Of a stretch of 6,219 bases of DNA, positions 5,156 through 6,219 are shown piece after piece. The notes beneath the pieces are model-generated. The model was not told the origin of the DNA. It made no database searches and saw only the letters and a list, made by a program, of their open reading frames with translations. A program made the position numbers and the translations under genes. This DNA is from Caldivirga sp. (lineage in GTDB: Archaea > Thermoproteota > Thermoprotei > Thermoproteales > Thermocladiaceae): contig JAPWUH010000070.1 in the NCBI GenBank assembly GCA_028275645.1, positions 1 to 6,219 on the forward strand, written 5' to 3'. Each line of letters opens with the position of its first letter. Within the stretch, counting starts at the first letter, position 1.

Positions 5156-5939
5156 GGTTAGTACTAATGCGCAATGCGGGTTCATTATCAAGCGCATTGG
5201 GGATGCAATGCTAAGTGACAGGGAGGCGGCATGCCTAATCAACGCAATAATGACCTACCTCGAGACCCAGGGCGCGCAACTCCAGGGACTGTCACAGCGC
5301 CGCATAGTTAACAGTGTGGGTGAATTGAGGCTGGTAATTGACCTAATACAGGTGGCTAGGGGTGGGCTGAGGCTTAACGGCGCCGAGTGCCTACGAGAGG
5401 TCGTGGCTAGGTACGGCATCGGGGAGCTCAACATCAATGACACAGGCTTCGCCAGGTTCAGGGCTACAGTCGAGAGGGTGTTGAAGGCATTGGCCACGGT
5501 TAAGGTCAGGGGGGAGCCGATAATTGAATTCACACCATGCGACACATCATGCAAGGTACCTGGGGTCGTGAACCTGAGGAAGGCTGGCCTAGGCTTCAGG
5601 TGCCCAGTGATTCAAGTGAGCACCACTGGCAGTGGAGTTAACGCAAGCAAGATTGATGTTGGTAGTATTGTTGAGAGGCTTGAATCCAAGTGCGGACCAA
5701 CGTACATAGGCTTCGAGTGGGCAGTGCGCAAGACTCTAGAGTACCTTCAAGCCAAGGGTAGCGCTAAGATTGCAACAATGGCAGTGGACTTGAGGAATGA
5801 TTACATGTGGATAGTCAAATACCTCTACTGGATGTACAGTGAGGCAAGTATCCCCAGGCTAGTGCGCTGTGTTGTCGAGGAGCTCGCAGAGGCGGGATTG
5901 GTAAGGCTCAATGGGGATGTTGTAACATTGGTTAAGTAA
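5148..5939 (+). CDS. hypothetical protein, last gene of the replication operon; possible C-terminal winged helix
   Basis: The product is 263 residues and I do not recognise a family. The start ATG overlaps the end of the primase-helicase gene by 8 bases (ATGCTTAG), the same overlap length as at the 1976 junction, and a GGTG at 5137-5140 can serve as ribosome-binding site, so coupled translation is likely. An in-frame ATG at 5208 is a less well supported alternative. The N-terminal half is helical (REAACLINAIMTYLE, LRLVIDLIQVARGG, RFRATVERVLKALA). The middle has C131-x3-C135, C152 in GFRCPV, and C182, a spacing that might hold a metal but is not a standard ribbon. The end, PRLVRCVVEELAEAGLVRLNGDVVTLVK, looks like the recognition helix and wing of a winged helix. 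The place next to the primase suggests an initiator or accessory DNA-binding protein; this is inference. Confidence 0.85.
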   Translation: MLRVSTNAQCGFIIKRIGDAMLSDREAACLINAIMTYLETQGAQLQGLSQRRIVNSVGELRLVIDLIQVARGGLRLNGAECLREVVARYGIGELNINDTGFARFRATVERVLKALATVKVRGEPIIEFTPCDTSCKVPGVVNLRKAGLGFRCPVIQVSTTGSGVNASKIDVGSIVERLESKCGPTYIGFEWAVRKTLEYLQAKGSAKIATMAVDLRNDYMWIVKYLYWMYSEASIPRLVRCVVEELAEAGLVRLNGDVVTLVK

Positions 5940-6051
5940 CCCAACACCACGCCCTGTTAAATTAAATAGAATTATACTAGCCGAAGTCTGCAGCAGCACC
6001 CTAGGCAAGCCAAATCGCCTATATAGAGTATTTATCATTCAATTCCTAGGC

Positions 6052-6072
6052 GGGGAGGGCGGGTTAGGAGGG
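6052..6072 (+). other. canonical G-quadruplex motif
   Basis: Four G tracts on the plus strand (GGGG 6052-6055, GGG 6057-6059, GGG 6061-6063, GGG 6070-6072) are joined by loops of 1, 1 and 6 bases, which meets the usual four-tract rule. A 9-bp tandem repeat GGGTTAGGA (6061-6069, 6070-6078) overlaps it. Whether it folds in the cell is unknown. Confidence 0.65.
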
Positions 6073-6149
6073 TTAGGAGTGGTTTGCCAGTTCCCCTCAC
6101 TCTGCCCCAGCCGCGCACGCGCTAAACCCCAAACCACTCCTAACCCTCC
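6067..6149. repeat. perfect 20-bp inverted repeat with 43-nt loop
   Basis: The left arm GGAGGGTTAGGAGTGGTTTG (6067-6086) and right arm CAAACCACTCCTAACCCTCC (6130-6149) are exact complements. The arms are one-sided in composition: purine-rich on the left, pyrimidine-rich on the right. The left arm overlaps the G-quadruplex motif, so the two structures compete on one strand. It is far longer than a typical protein-binding palindrome and has no T tract after it, so a simple terminator is unlikely. Confidence 0.85.
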
Positions 6150-6219
6150 ATACCCAAGTGCGTACGCAGATTTAAACTAAGCCGCCTCTGCATTGTCATT
6201 AGACCAAGAGGGTTCACCC

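Larger units (their letters stand above)
5940..6219. other. non-coding, structured region after the replication operon
   Basis: No open frame longer than about 30 codons with a usable start is seen on either strand. The region starts with AT-rich sequence (5956-5978), has CCTAGGC twice (6000-6006, 6045-6051), a TATA-like CTATATAG (6019-6026), a G-rich tract (6052-6072), a large inverted repeat (6067-6149), CGCG-CA-CGCG in its loop (6112-6121), the 10-bp palindrome TGCGTACGCA (6159-6168) and a minus-strand TATA-like TTTAAA (6171-6176). No clear T-rich archaeal terminator follows the operon on the plus strand. It may be an origin, a recombination site or an RNA gene. Confidence 0.6.

Noticed and set aside
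6067..6149. Operon terminator
   Set aside because: Archaeal termination uses T tracts, none follows the hairpin, and the loop of 43 bases is too long for a standard terminator hairpin.

Overview
The window looks like part of an integrated extrachromosomal element (plasmid or virus) in a hyperthermophilic crenarchaeon, most plausibly of the Thermoproteales (Caldivirga, Vulcanisaeta, Thermocladium, Pyrobaculum). The reasons are the 3' half of an archaeal tRNA-Arg(CCU) with an encoded CCA, two TTTATAAG TATA boxes lying about 26 bp upstream of start codons (leaderless transcripts), internal GGTGAT-type Shine-Dalgarno sites, heavy AGG/AGA arginine use, and a PrimPol-SF3 helicase replication protein of the archaeal plasmid/virus type. 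The lineage is an inference; no ribosomal or other chromosomal marker is present.

Layout. Positions 1-82 hold no recognisable gene. Positions 83-127 carry the 3' half of tRNA-Arg(CCU) on the minus strand; no matching 5' half lies next to it. Positions 128-219 hold only short palindromes. A winged-helix-type regulator gene (220-1074, minus) follows. A divergent control region of roughly 160-190 bp (1075-1263) is dense in repeated motifs. A rightward operon then starts at 1264: a 104-aa protein, a possible 15-codon mini-gene, a 113-aa protein, a PrimPol-helicase of about 1059 aa, and a 263-aa protein. The genes are packed with 8-bp overlaps or very short gaps. The last 280 bases are non-coding and contain a G-quadruplex motif, a perfect 20-bp inverted repeat with a 43-nt loop, and TATA-like boxes on both sides.

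How it may work together. The operon looks like the replication module of the element. The PrimPol-helicase would prime and unwind DNA, and the small proteins before and after it are candidate accessory factors. The minus-strand DNA-binding protein is divergent to the operon and is the natural candidate to bind the CGCATT/ATGTGAA repeats between the two promoters. Those repeats, or the structured region at 6052-6149, are candidates for a replication origin. No integrase, capsid or conjugation gene is visible, so the element extends past the right edge and its type cannot be decided here.
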